From Macrotis lagotis (taxonomy: Eukaryota > Chordata > Mammalia > Peramelemorphia > Peramelidae): a stretch of 64,000 bases of DNA. The translations under genes were made by a program, and so were the position numbers. Each line of letters opens with the position of its first letter. Position 1 is the first letter of the stretch. The stretch is taken from positions 621,097,156-621,161,155 of the forward strand of contig NC_133666.1 in NCBI RefSeq assembly GCF_037893015.1, written 5' to 3'. Shown piece after piece: positions 23,901 through 38,400 of this stretch. The notes beneath the pieces were generated by a model, which was not told the origin of the DNA, did no database searches, and saw only the letters and a list, made by a program, of their open reading frames with translations.

Positions 23901-26900
23901 TTTCCCAACTTTAAACCAGGCTTATCAGCTATGTCTACTCAGTAACACCTTTGATCAGACAGGTCTTAATGTAAAGAATAAATCATAAGCTTTGAGAAGA
24001 GAAGTTTATACCATAGTACCTCTGATTGAATCCATTAATTGGCTGCCAGACCTTAAATATTCTGGTATATATATAAAATCAAAGCAAATAGCTATAAGAA
24101 AACTGAGATTTGGGGAAGAAGAAATGTCCTATTTTAGAGCCAGGAATGATGTCCATGTTCTGGCCCAGAATAGTTTCCCTAGAATACTGCAGCTGTAGTC
24201 CCCATGAATTGAATGTTATGATTGTCCTCCAGTTTTTTTTTTCCTACTACAGTGTAATTAGATTGATTGACCCCTCTTTAGACCTGGAACCATTCCATAT
24301 TGGTATAACTGGGATTAAACTCACAGTGGCATATATGATTTACCATTAAGATGTGATGGTAGAGATATGGAAGTACCATAAGTGTCTCATTCTTCTGCTC
24401 AAAGGCTTCAGAAAGGTCATTTCAAGGACAAAACTACCTGGACAGGGAATATGTCTAAGCAGTCCCTCAGCCTTCTCAATTTGAGGTGCTACCGAAGTAC
24501 TGACCCACTTTTAGTTGGGAGGTTCTTATGGACACAGGGCGGGAGCAAATGAAAGGGAGAAATGTGGAAACTGAATTCCACCCTGTTTTTTGCCTGGAAA
24601 AAAACTTATCTCTCATTTTTCTTTATTACAAAAAAAAAATTTGTTTTTTGTCAAGTCTTTTGTTTTTGCATCAAGGATATAGAGTCCAGTGCTCTGCATC
24701 AGGTGTGGGGGTGGGTTGGGGGGGCACATAACTATTGGCTAAAGTGAGCAAAAGGTGATCCTTATACAGCAACAAGTTTACTTCCCTCTGGGGGATGAGT
24801 GATGGGGGCTGTTTTTTCGATCATTCCCCAGTTCCTCCAGTAAACTCGATCCGGTTTGTGCCTCCCTGGTGGAGGTGGGGGGGGGGAGGTGGCGGGGTGA
24901 TGAGAGGGAAGAATCTGTTTTCCAGGGCAAGATCTGAATGCTGTATTGCGCCCACTCACTGATCTGCTGTAGTGGCTGTTGGCATGGACCAGATGGGGTG
25001 TGGTAGATGGCAAAGGGGTGTCAGTTCCAGCCCCCAGTTCTCTTTGCCTGGGATAATGCTGCCTATCTCTATCATAAAGGAAACCTAAACTTGTTGACTT
25101 CAGAGTTTCCTGCCCCACAGTAGAACCCATTGCACTCAGATCTTGATGAAGAAGGGACTCTCTAGACTTATCTTATTAAACAGAAGATAACTTCAGGTTA
25201 CTTGAGAGACTGAACAAAGCAGAAAGGCTTTCCTTGAAGTTTTTCCCTTGATCAAGGCTAATATCTTTGTGTACTTCTTGCCCCCATAACACAAGTGTTG
25301 TTGAGTTCAACTCTTTTATCACATCAGTGAAATGGTGACCTCTGGAAGGAAAAGTAGTCAAAGTTTGCAAAAACATAAGAATTACAAAAAGTAATGATGA
25401 AAGTAGTGATACTTTATTGCTTTGTGATATGTAAGCAGCTCTGTTGGCTTTGGTATCTTAGCGGTTCTTTCCTTCCTTGTTGTTTTCCAATAGCTCCCCG
25501 AACCCTTTTCCCACCTCCTCCCCTTCTTGGGGCCGCAGTTTCCCCTCCTGGGTCTGAGCCCAGAGTAGGGTGGATGTGTGGGGGCCATTGGAGCAGCATC
25601 CTTACAGCCGTTTTTTAAGTTACTGGAGTGTGTGGGGGAGGTGGGGAGGGGGGTAGGATTTTTGAAGCTCTTAGTTGAACTGCTTTGTTACTTAACCAGT
25701 CCTAAGCCCCACACCATCTCACTTTGCAATTCATCAGTTAGAGGTTGTACTCTGGTTCACATGAAGGAGGTGGCAAAAGCTACTAGAGATTAAGAAAGAA
25801 CTCAGATCTTGCTGTTGGTATCTTTACCATATCTCTAGCCTCTGTCTCTTTTCTATTCATATGGCCATCACCTTGTTGCAGGTCCTCATCGATTCTGCCC
25901 TGAACTGTTGCAATAACCTCCTAATTGTCCTCCTTGACCCTCTCCAATTCATCCTCCACATAGCCTCCAAAGTGATTTTCCTGAAGTGCAAGTCTAACTC
26001 TGATGGCTTTTGTATTTATTTTTTTAGATTCTTCACACCCTGGCCCCAAACTACCTTTCCAAACTTTATACACTCTCAAGTTCAGCCAAAATGACCTTGC
26101 TGTTCCTCACAGTCCTGTCTTTAGGCCTGGAATGTACTCTCATACTTTCATACCTTAGAATCTTTTCATTTCCTTCAAACTGCTCAGTTCCTACCTTCTA
26201 CATGTCAACCTTTCTAAGCCTCCTAACTACTAGTGCTCTCCCTAAACAAAAAAATTCTACCCTGAATCTGTCTTACATTTTGTGTTCATATTGTCTCCCC
26301 TGATATATTGGAAACTCCTTAAGGACAAGGGCTATTTAATTTGTATTTTATTCCCTTAGGCCCTTGCATAATGCCTGGCTAGGGCAGCAGAGGCACTACT
26401 AAAATTTATTGCAGAAGCTCTTGGTGGAGAGAGACTTGGGTCACAGTGAGCCTTGGTACTACGGAAATGTGAAGTTCCCTTCTCCGCCATGCCTGAGATT
26501 TTGAACGGGAGCTTGAGTAGTGTTGACTGAGTTGAGGATTGGGGGGGGGGGGGTAGATTGGGAACAAGGACCCCAGAAACCTGAGATTCAGCACCAGTTA
26601 GGGGCTGTGTCTTCCTTGTTAGGAATTATCCCATGGACCTCTTTATCAGAGGAATGATTGTGGGGAATAAGATACAGTTGGGGATGGTGGCCACTGGGTC
26701 ATTCCCAAGGGCAGAGGGAAGTCTTCAGAGGCAGGATTTTTGCTGGGACTGAGTTTCAGTTGTTCCTTCATAATGAGTTAATCCATTCCTGTCTGTCCTT
26801 AGACTGATGCCATCTTGCAGAATCCAAAGGAAGCCTGTAACCAGAATCAAGAACCAAAGAAAGAAGAGGAGTATGCAGAGGACAGCTCTGATGAGGAGGT

Positions 26901-29900
26901 AGGCTCTGCCAACCTGCAGATAAGAGAGGGATGAAGGGCATCTGACTGGGATGGGAGTCTTCTTTCTCTCTCTTCCCTCTCAATTACAGATTGGTCTTGT
27001 CCTGTGCTTTTGTTGGTTTGCTTGTGGTCTGTGCCTTGCTTTAATCCTTGAGGTTGGATTGGATCTTTTTTCTGAAAGCAGGCTTTCCCACCCTCTGCCA
27101 GCCAAAGCTGTCTTGGCAATAGTTTATTATGCTACCAGCTGTGTGTTTTCCTCCATCACTTATAGAGGAAAATTGAACTGTGCAGATGACAGCTTTGTGG
27201 TGGGATTTGTTGAGACTTATGCATCTTTGCATAGGTGGAAGCTGAGAAGGGTCTGAGGACTTCATCCCATCTCATATCCATACCCTTAGCAAATCAATCA
27301 ACAGGAATGAATTGGGACCTGCTTTGTGTTCTGCACAACTGAATAGATGAACATTGGATGGTTCTTCAATGTCGTTTTGCTCTTGAGGAATCTCATCCTT
27401 GGGCATAGAAATCTTAGCTTGGGTAAGATCTGTCAGAGCTTGAATCTTGTTTGCATAGTTTTTGAGTTCTCAGGGTGCCCTCTATACTACAGATTGGCAC
27501 TAAATGAGTATGTCAGGGGAGGAAAATGAACACACCAAAAGCCAAACAAGACAAATTCACATTCTAAGAGATCCATAACTGAATATATGCTCAGTTGCTA
27601 AATTTTGTAGTAAATGCAGTACTAGTTGGTTGAAGGAAGAGATCAGTGTGAGCTGATGTATTTAGGAAGGAAAGTCATTCTAAAGGGGATAGACCTGGAA
27701 CTTGACCTTGAAATATTGTTATCTTGATGCATGGGCCTGGCACCTGGATCTTTATTTCAAATCCTTAAGTGCTTATCAGACTTCAGCCTTCACAGGCAAG
27801 TGAATGTTGTAGAAAATAAATTAACTTGTGTACTTAAAGAAAAGTAACAAATAAGTCCTGCCTTCTTGAGGTTTGTCAGTGAAAGGCCCTCAACAGACTG
27901 GGACTGGCTTTTTGGTGGAATTATAAGGACCAATAAATTAGAGAAGGAAGATCAGGAAGTCCTGATCCTGGTCCTTGCTGCATTGTTCACAATGCTATTG
28001 GATCTTAGTTTCCTCATTCATAAAATGAGGATCAGAATACTTCCCTTCCTGGCCTCAGAGTTGGTTATTAGGCTCTTGACAGATACAAAGCTTCTTGTAA
28101 ACTGCAGAAGCCATTTTAGAGCTTTATGAAATTAGGGTGGTGATGGGTTCTTTTCTTTTATCTTCAGAACATGGGGGTATGGGCTCTGTCACTTGTGACT
28201 CTGGTGAGACTTCTCCATGAATGGCCAAGCATGGTAGGGGATCCCCTGTCTTTGGGACTGTTGGCCTCAAAGAGAAGCTGCCCTCTCCCAGGCTAGCCAT
28301 TTGTTTAAATGAATACCTTTAAAAGTTTGTGGAAGGGTGAAGTAGATGGTGCATTTGAAGTATCAGACAATATTATGCAGGCTGTGAGGATGAGGATGAG
28401 AATCAGATCAGAACTGTTTTGTCTTCTTGGTGTTTCCAAAGGATTGGCATTGAGGTATAGAGTCCTGGAATACAGCCAGTGGTTTGGTGGGCTAACTTCT
28501 AGGAGAGCATCTACTGCTAACCATAGGAAGCTACTGCTGGCGTGGGAAGTGTGTTTGGTGGGACTAGGGGTTTGACTGAATAAGCATTCTGGCTTAGGGT
28601 CTCCTGCCCCTGGGTCTGGAATAAAGCTTTGGGAGTTAGGGAAATATATGAGGACAGAAAATGTGCACTTGTGTAATGTCTCAGACATGCCTGGGGGTGG
28701 GGGAGCCACAGGCTGTCCAAGGGCTTTTGCATGAAAGACTCTCAAGGCTTCTCCTACACAGTCCATCCAGCGTCAGCACCCCAGCGGGGGAGGTTCATTC
28801 ACGATCTGCTGACATTAGTAGCTTCCATGAGCTTTTTTTCCCTCTAATTCCCAGATCCTTATCCCCTACCATCCTTTTAAATCCCCTTTTCCCTCTTTCT
28901 CTGCCTTAGGATATGAGTTTTTAGGAATTTTTCTGGTGGGAGCTGATGCTTACCTCTTGGTTTGCAACTGTTTCTGATCTGCCTGGTAGTCTTTTTCCAT
29001 TAGGTTCAGTGGCTATTTATTTGCCTCTTACAGTATGTATGTACAGTACAAGTGTTAGATTCTGGGAAGGTATAAGAAAGTATATGACATGTACATTTTG
29101 GAGACCATCTAGCCTAACCCTCTCATTTTACAGAGGAGGAATTGAGGTATGCGACTTGCCCAAGGGATGGCAAGTGATTTGCCTAAGATCACCCAAGTAG
29201 TAGTTGCAGAACCAGGATTTGAACCTCAGGTTCTCTGCCTCTGAATCCAGAATTCTTTACCCTGAACTGTCTTACCTTCTGAGAGATTTAGAATTTTGGG
29301 GTGGGGGGGGCAAGGCATGATTTGAAAACTATTAAAGAACCTTATAAGATAGGATCAAATGATGAGCTGCTTAATGGAGGCCATAATTACTATGAGCAGT
29401 CAGTAGTGATGGGAATGATCAATATGGTCTGGATTTGATCCCCTTCCTTTATTCAGCACTATCTCCTCTTTGCCCCAGGTAAGGATCTCTCCTCATTTCC
29501 CATAAAGATCTCAGGACTTTTTGATGTTCCCAAGGGAAATAGTCCAGACCCTGTAACAGAGAGATAGCTCCTTGGAAAGTTAGTTGTGGGGCAAGGGACA
29601 TAGGACTTAAGGAAGGGTTGGGAAGAGGAGGATACCCTTTTTTCCTCTCAAGGGTGAGTTGGGGAGGCAGACTTCAGTTGACTATGTGCCACTTGTTTTT
29701 TTCTTCTTAAAATTCTATTTGATTAATACCTTTTGTGTTTTTTTATCACCTTTATTTACAAATTATCCCTCCTCTCTGCCCCAACTCAGTGAACCATCCT
29801 TTACAGAAAAGATGAAAAAAGAATGAGGAAAAAAGTTCGGTCGAATTAACTAATCATAAGATGAACCTGAGAGTGTATAAAGTAATTCCACATTCATAGT

Positions 29901-32389
29901 CTCCCAATTCCAGGGGCATGGCTTCTTAATTCCTCTCGCAGGACAAGTTTGATCTTGGTAATTAAATAGTGCTGACTTAATTTTTCCCCTCTTTTTCTTT
30001 GCTTTGTAGTCATCTTGTATATTATTTTCCTAGTTCTGTTGATTTCACTCTTGATTCACATATCTTCTCATGTTTCTCAAATTCTTTATGTTAATTATTA
30101 AGGTGCAGTAATAGTTCATTACTTCATGCCCAATGGGCATCTACTTTTTTGTTGTTTTTTTTCTGCCACAGAAAATACAGAGATGAATGCTTTGATGCAC
30201 ATGAGACTTTATCTTTGATTTCCTTGAGATGACACTTGAGGTGACATCTTTGGTTTAAGGCATATGGACATTTTAGTCACTTTGTAAGCATAATTCCAAA
30301 TCATTTTCTGAAATGGTTGGGTCAGTTAACAGATCCCACCAGTAGTATATTATAGTGTGTTTGTCTTTTGTGCAGCTTTTTCATACTTTGACGTTGTAGT
30401 CAGTTTTCTAGATTTGAAAAGATGAAATGTAGTGTTATTTTGGTTTGCATTTCTCTTATTCTTAGTTATTTGGAACACTCCCTCTTATGGTTATTAATGA
30501 GAACTCTGTTTATATCCTTTGACTATTCATTGAGGAATGGTTCTGTCTCAAATATTTATTTTAATTCACTGCATATATTGGATACCAGATGCTTATCATA
30601 TATATTTGATGTCAAAATTTTTTCCCCATTCGATGCTTTCTCAGGCTGTATTTGTTTTGTTTGTCTAAATTTTTTTTTTCAGTTTCATGTAATCGCAAGT
30701 ATGTATTGTATCTTTTTCTGATTTCCTTTGTCTCTTGTTGGTTAAAAATTCTCTAAGGGATTGTTTTTGAATGAAATATTAGAGAGAAAAGTCACCACCA
30801 TATTCATACATTGCTTGACTCTGCCAACATCCTAATACACAGCTGCACAAATAGGAACTGACTCCCTAGTTCCCCTTCCTTCCCAAGGCTAATGGTAGTA
30901 CTGTGGCCCTACCCAGGAGGTGAAAAGTACTTCCCTTTTAAGTAAGAGTGCTGTACAGGCTGCACTGCATGTTGGGATTTGTAGTCTTTATATATTTGGG
31001 AAGGACTGGACTCTATTGGACCTTTCCCTAAGGAGAGACTTGCTATATTTTTCCTGCCTCCAAGATTCAAGAGTTATCACTTATCAATGATCACTTTTTT
31101 CAGTCCAGTTCTCTTAGGGCAAAATGACCTGTTTTGTGGTCCCCATGAGTGACTGTTTCTTCCTAGCACTGGTAGAGTGTCAGGTCACTGACTAAGTCAG
31201 AAAGTCCTTCTCTGACGATTCCTAATCTTTCTTCTCTCCTGGGATATGGGAGGGTAAGAGGAGGAGTCTCCATCTCCACCCCCACCTCTCCAAACTCTGT
31301 TTCCTCCCCTCTTTGCTTGTCCTCCTGTTCACTTGGCAGCCGACTGCACGAGCCTTGGCTGTCAGCCCGATCCGGTCTCTGCTGTGCCTTCAGAGAACAG
31401 AGACAAAACAAAATAAATTGGTTTCCTGGCCGGGAGCAGCCGGGCGCGCTTCGGGTGAGGGAGGGAACAAGCTTAGTGGTGCGGCTCTTTACCTCCCCCC
31501 ACCCCAAGGGTTCTGGCTGTCAGCAGCCACATCCTGTCGGCTACTTTTTTATATTTTGTATTTTACAAAATCAATGATGATAGCAAATAGAGTGTGGAGG
31601 TGAGAAGGTGGGTGGAAGTTGAATTAGAATTTGGTCAGGGGTACAAGAGTCTCAGCTCTGTCCCTAGACAGCTCTTCTTTTCTTGTCTGTCCCCCTTCTT
31701 TCCCTGTCTTGAGCCCTACTGTCTGATCCCCTTGCCCACTGGGGGGTGGGGGGAGCTGCGTGGTGGTGCAGCATGGCCGCACTGGGAGGAAACAGGTTGG
31801 GGGCTGCCTGGGTCTGCTTCCTTCCACGATGACTATTCCATATGTCCATGCTAATGAATGACAGTGTGCTGAGTGCACCTCACAGTGCTGCCTGCTCCTT
31901 CCAGCATTTACCTCCCTCCCACTGTACCTCCCACCTCCTGTGGCCACACAGCTGACCGAAGGATAGAGGGGGCGTCAGAGCTCAGCTTTCAGGAGCTAAG
32001 CAGTCAGGAGTTAGAGAGTGGTCCTTCCAGAATGTGATGTTTCCAGATGAGCCACCCACCCATCTCCAGGGGCTGTGTGTGTGCCTTCACTACTCTGGGT
32101 TGATTCTTTACTGTAGTATTTGAATATATCTTCAGTTATTCTAGTGTGGTGGCTGCCTGGCCAGGAGTCATGGACATTTCTTCCTGGGAGTTTTGAAGGG
32201 GAGTGGATACAGGGGCATTTAGAAAGGTGAAGATATAGTTAGTGGTTTGGGGGTCAAAAGTGATTTGAATCCTAGCACTATTCATTTGACCATTGGGCAT
32301 GATATATAGCACCTCTGACCTTGTTTACTTTTCTTTAAATTGATTTGAGTTTCATTAGGTAACCTTTAAAATTTCTTTAAGTTCTAAAT

Positions 32390-32488
<99 letters not shown>

Positions 32489-35400
32489 CCCACAAGGAAT
32501 TTTTAATCTGATGGAAAGACAAGAGATGGATTGACATTTTTAAATTATCCCATAGGGTTTCGTAGCAGAAGTGACTTCAAAACACATCTAGTTCACCCTC
32601 TACTTTATAGGTGAAGGAATTCTGAGGTCTCAGAACAGTGGAGACTGTTCTGAGTACAAATGCAGGGGCGGGGGGAATGTGAGTGGCAGAGCTGAGATTT
32701 GAAATAAGGTGTTTTACCTTCACATCCAGGACTATATCCCTCTGCCCTGCTAACTCCTTAGAGCTGACCAAGGTAGAAAGTGTATGGGCCTTTTCATAGA
32801 ATTATTGGACTCAAGTGCACTTCTGGAAGGCAAGAGGTATATTTTATTGGATGCAAAACCCTCCTGAGTGTCCCTGGAGCTTTGGAATAGGGCGAGAGCA
32901 TGAATAAATAATCCTTCCTCAGTGGCCCTATCTCTTACTTATCCCTAGGACTTCTCTATCATGTCCCAGTGACAAAAATGACTTGCTTCCTTGCTTCAGG
33001 ACTGAGTATTTGGGAGATGATAGGGTAGGTATTGTCCTAGATAGCAGTGGTGGGGAACCTTTTTTCTGCCAAGTGCCATTTGGGTATTCATGAGCTATAT
33101 TTGGTCAAACAATTAATTCACCCCTAAAAAGCTCCTAAATTTATTGAATTTCAGTCCTGCCTCCCATTATCTTGGCAATACTAGTCCAATACTATCCGTG
33201 GGTCAAAGGTTCCTCTTCCCTGCTATACAGGGTGCCTAATTTTGGGAGGGGTGGGAAGAGAACTTTTGCAGTCTGAGACCAACGGATGGTCTAAATAGTC
33301 TGCTCAGATCAGCAGCATTTTCTTTGCCAACTTTTGGGGCCAGAATGGAAAGTTTCCTTTTGCCCAGTGTGCATGTGTATTCAGGTATGTGGACTTTCCC
33401 TCTCTTTTCCAAGGTATGAGTCCCTCATTCCTTGTTGATATCTACCTTGTGTATGATATGTGGGGACACGATCTTTGTATAGACTTGGCACATTTACTTG
33501 GGACAAATTTTGTACATGTGTGTTGGAATACATATTCCAGTCTGAGGAATTATGGGGATGGGTAAGGTATGTGTGTCAGAACTAGCTCTGAAGAGATAGC
33601 TTAGCTTCACAGACCCCTTTTTTCCTGCTGCATCCTTGGCATTGAGCCTCTCTGCCAAAATCCCCTCCTATAGCAGTTGAGCCAGCCAGCCAAGCTGGCT
33701 TTTTCCCCACTAGACCGGGCTGGCACAATTGAATGGAAAAACAGATTGGCCTTGGGATGGCTGCTGGCACTGAGGGAGGGGAGCGGCCACACTACTATTC
33801 CAGGCCCCTTAGCCTTTCCTTCTAACCTATCTCTCCTCCCTTCCCCCTATTCTGTAACCTTCCAGTTCTGTCTGTGGGGTCCTAAAGGGTGAGAGGTGGG
33901 GTGTGGTGATGGGGCCCCAAAGCAAAAGGAAGCCATTAGCAGGGAGGTGTTGCTGGCTCTCTGGCTGGCCCACAGCATACCCAGAGCCCTGGCAGTGGGG
34001 CTGGGGAAGGCTGGGGTGGCGTGTGTGTTATTCTGGAAGAAATGACATCAGTAGGAACTCATCTCCTTCCCCTCACTAGTGGGGAGGGAAATAGAAAGGA
34101 CCCACTGCCTCTGAGCTGAAGAATGGAAACTCTAGCCATCATTAAATTGTATGGGTATGCCAGCCAAAACTCTTTGCCTTTAGGGGACCAGTGCTGACCT
34201 TCTCCTCAATTTGGAAATCTCACTATCTTCTCTTCTTCCCCCTCACCCCCAAAAGACTTTTGGCTTTCTCAGAAGCAAATACTGTATTATGACTTTGCAA
34301 GAATGAGACTACATGAACAGCAAAAGTATGGGCACCTCTATCTCCTCTCCCCCTACTCTCTATTACCATTTTATTTATTCTAGAATAGCCAAGACCAAGA
34401 AGCAGTTTGATAATTTGGTAATCCATCTTTTGATTACAGATAAGGGGCCTGGAATGCTCTTCTTAATGATCTGTCTGTGTACCCTAGTTTTAGAATTGCC
34501 ATCCAGTCCTCATTTCTGTACCCCGTTTCTATCTCCTGGGCCTCCTGCCCATACTGGAGTTTTCGAGTAGCAGTGATCAGCTGTTCACCTCCCATTCTCT
34601 TTATGTCCACCTCACATTTCTCCCTACAAAGCTGTAGCATTTTTCACAGACATGATCTCATCTAGCTGCCCAGACCCCCAGGGAGGTGGTCTAGGGGAGA
34701 GGAAAAAAGGAAGGAAAGACAGCTGCCTCAGCAATAAAGATTATTCTTTTACTTTTCAAGATGAGGGAAACTGAGGCACAGGGTGTCCAGTCCTGCTTCT
34801 GCTTCTCCCTTCTCACCCTCCTTGTAAACTCCGCATTACCATCTATCTACCAAACCAGACTTTGTTAGTGCCATTGCTGCTTCTTAATACATTTTCACAA
34901 AGTCTTATTTTTCTAGGAAGTGCAGTTGGGGTCACCAGACTGATACTGTGAACTTTAACCGAGTGAGGTCAAACTAGGGGGAAGGAAGGTGTCTGTGCAG
35001 AGTAGAAAGACCCCAGTTCTCAATTCCTAGCTACATGATGGGGATGCTACTGGGACTAGAGTTCTTTCTGTACCCACCTTCTACTCCTCCATGGAAAAAA
35101 TATGGTCTGATGGCTCATGGATCAGTGAAGCTGATTTGGTGGGATAAGAGAGTGCTGCCTGGCTGAATTTGGCTTGAAGCTGGGCTCTTAGGAAGGAATG
35201 GGGGCCTATGGCTCTGGACATGCTCTTCATCTCCCCCCACTCCCAAAACTCCATTGTAACTGGAGATTCCATAGGGATGAAACCCAGGCCTATATGTGTG
35301 TCCAGGAACTACGATCCCCTCTGCTCTCTAGCCAAACACCGTTAATGGCTTCTCCCAGCTACCGAACTAGCAGCTGCCTACAGTGTTGGCGGCCTCCCCC

Positions 35401-38400
35401 TGCTCCTGGAGCCCCCCCATTTGCACTCAGAATAGTCTCCACTGTTCTGGCAGGGGGAGCTCTCACTGCTCAGGTTTCCTGAGTTCCAGAGCCCTCCCCA
35501 TTCTGTTTGTGATCAACCCTGAAGCACTTTTTGACTCCTGTTTGCATCTTGAAAATCACTCACATCCTATACTTATAAAAGCTTCCCACCCCTAAACCCT
35601 TTCACATTCATACCTTGTTACCAGGGGTTAAAAAATGTTGATCTTTTACTTTCATTTGACCCCCTCTCCATAGACCAGGACAGCCCTTAAAGTGAGGAGA
35701 CAGGGTCCCCCATAAACCCTCTTCCCCTTTGCTTTATTTAGACTGTTTTCTTTCTTTTCCATCTGGATTGTGAGATTTCCTTTGCCTCAGGCCAGTTGAG
35801 CTGTACCATTTCTTGGGTTCTTGAAGGCTCTCTGTCAGTTGTGGGTAAACTAGAAAGAGTTCAAGTATGACCCCCAACACATAAACTCTCTATCTCTTGT
35901 TGGAGGATTAGCCTCGGTGTGGCAAGACTCCTCACCAAATGGATCAGTGAAGAGATGTGTTACTAACAAAATCACACAACCTTTGGAGACATCTGATCTG
36001 TGAAGGCCCTAATTTTGGTGGGAATGATCTGCTTTATCTCTCCTTATATGAGAGTATTCTCCAGTCTAATGGGAATGAATATAAATGGGGATTAAACTAA
36101 AGAAGCCTAGACCTCTTCAGTGCTATTCCTTAATTAAGCACTTCATCTTGCTCTGGCTGTCCCCTAGGCCTTGAATACTCTCTTTCTCATCTCCACTTTC
36201 TGACTTCCTTTATTTCCTTCCCAGTCTTAGACCAATCCCACCTGCTGCAAGAAGCCTTTCCTGGTTCTTCTTTGACCTAGTGCCTGCCTTCTTAAATTAT
36301 TTCCACTTTAACCTGGATAGAGCTTGTTTGTACATAGTTGTTTACATGTTATCTCCATAAAATTCTGAGCTTCTTGAGAAAGGGAGTGTCTTTTACCTCT
36401 TTTGTATCCCCCAATGCTTAGTATAGGGTCTAGTAGGTAGTAGGGACTTAATAAATGTTTTTTTGATTGGCTGAAACTGGAGAGTTAATGGGGAGCAGTA
36501 ACCCTGAAGGTTAGTAGGGATCCATGGCAATTTTGCTTAGAATAATCAAAATTGGCTAGTATTTTCTATCCTCACCTCTTTCTCTCCCAGTAGGTAACAT
36601 TTCTGTTTAGAATGATATGGGTCTTCTTTGATTCAAGCCAAGCCATGTTGATATGAAAGAATTGTCTGTCTCTCTCTTGAAGGCCACGATGACAAATCTA
36701 CTGTGTGCTCACGGTTGTCCAAGTCCTTGTGTGTTGGACTCTTGGGGAGAGGGGTGGGATGCAGGTACATATGTATGTTTTCTTTTGGAGGTGATGGGTG
36801 AAGAACAACTCTGCCTTGTCTGTTTGACCAGCTAGCCACCTGTCATTCTGGTCTGCTTTTGAGGGTTCCTTTGAATTTTAAAGCTGCTGCCTTACATCTG
36901 GTTCTTCCTTTGCTTCCATTTGGGGAGAGAGAAGTTTCTCAGGGAAGAAAGGATGGGACATAGGATTAAAGCCAATTGTGCCTTGGTCGGGGGTAGGTAT
37001 TGGGGTACCATAATGGAGTTCATTGGTAGTAAAGCAAGGAACTTTCTGATTCAGAACAGTTGATTAGAAAAACTTTTTTTCCTTCCCCCCTCCCCACAAT
37101 CACTTGAGAGGTGGAGATGTTGATTTCCCTCTGAGGTTGGAGCATGGGTGCTAATAACAATAGGTTGGAATCTGAACAGCAAAAAAACTTTGCTTTGACC
37201 AGTTGGCACAATTTGAAGGGATGTTTGATGCTTAGGGAATGTGATTTGGGAAGTTGGTGGTGAGGGTTTTTCTATTTCCTGAATGCAGTTCTGCCTCTAA
37301 TTTCTTTAAAGCATTCACACTCTTTTTGTACCTTTATAACTTTTAGTTTCTTAGCTCTGGGGAGAGGCAAGTAGCCTGCTGGGTCAGGCTCTGAGTAAGC
37401 CTTGAATACATGCTTCTTGCCTGCCTGCTGCCATAACTTTGAGGGAATCTAGAATTGTGTGAGTAGGATACTGGGCCTGAGTATTTCCACCTGCCTTTTT
37501 TTTTATTTTATTTAAGCAACAGGGTTAAGTGACTTGCCCAAGGTCACACAGCTAGGTAATTATTAAATGTCTGAGGCTGGATTTGAACTCAAGTCTTCCT
37601 GACTCCAGGGCCACTGTGTCACCTAGCAGCCCCAGGCCTGAGTATTTCCAAGGAGGAGTTAGTGGGTGTTCATGAAATCTTGTGTTTATTTGGGGGGGGG
37701 GGGGGCTCTGAGAGTGCCCAGTCTAGCCAGAAGAGTCAGATCTTTATCATTTCAGGACCTGAGCTGCTCTGGAGTCATCAGTGTTTTAAGAGAAGGTTGA
37801 GAGGGCAAGTTACTTGTCACATTTTACTGGGAAAAAGTTGAAAGTCTCATGAGTTCAATGAGGAAAGGCTTAGAAGAAAGAAAAATTCCTGTATGGAAAT
37901 AATCTAAATATCCTATTGTGTTGGGTGAGAAGAGAGAGAAGCATAAGGTGAAAGAATAGGGGGTGTGTGCAGGTGATGGAGAAAAGACATCTTTCCTTTT
38001 TGGAAAGTTACTAGTCTCTCATGTGCTTCCCCTAGAAGATGTCTTTTTAGTTCTTCCCATCCATCTCCTTTAGCTTTAACTTGTTGTTTAAGAGTAAGAA
38101 ACTACCCTGCTTTTTTATGTGATTGGAACTAGACATTGGAGGATGGGGCAAATCAGATAGTCATATGGAGGTTGGATAATCCTGAAATAATTTCTCTTTT
38201 GGAAGGTGTTTTTGTACAAATCTTTGGATTAGGTGTGTCTGATGTTTTGAGACTGTCTAATGAAGAGCTAACTTTGAAGAGATGTAGGTGGTTTTCTAGC
38301 TTTTCTATCCTGTCCCCCTGGTCCCTGTTAGGATCTCCTATGAGAATGCAGAGCATCAGTCTGTCCTTTACCCCCAACTCCAGTTTGTTTCATTTGGGGA

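Larger units (their letters stand above)
2444..26802 (+). other. BOP1: BOP1 intron 2 (24.4 kb, repeat-dense)
   Basis: There is no other gene in this intron. It is AT-rich and packed with retroposons: L1-family pieces, a complete HAL1, a long dead LINE, L2, L3/CR1, MIR and at least seven tRNA-SINEs (all listed separately). Stretches 10700-11340, 11504-12240 and 22350-23190 look like old, unassigned repeat or unique AT-rich DNA with no coding signal. 23370-25790 is mostly unique, with a short GC-rich part near 24700-25100 and 25480-25620. Confidence 0.85.

Noticed and set aside
25861..26303. Two short plus-strand frames with hydrophobic residues
   Set aside because: They fall in an L2 3' region; the resemblance is to L2 sequence.
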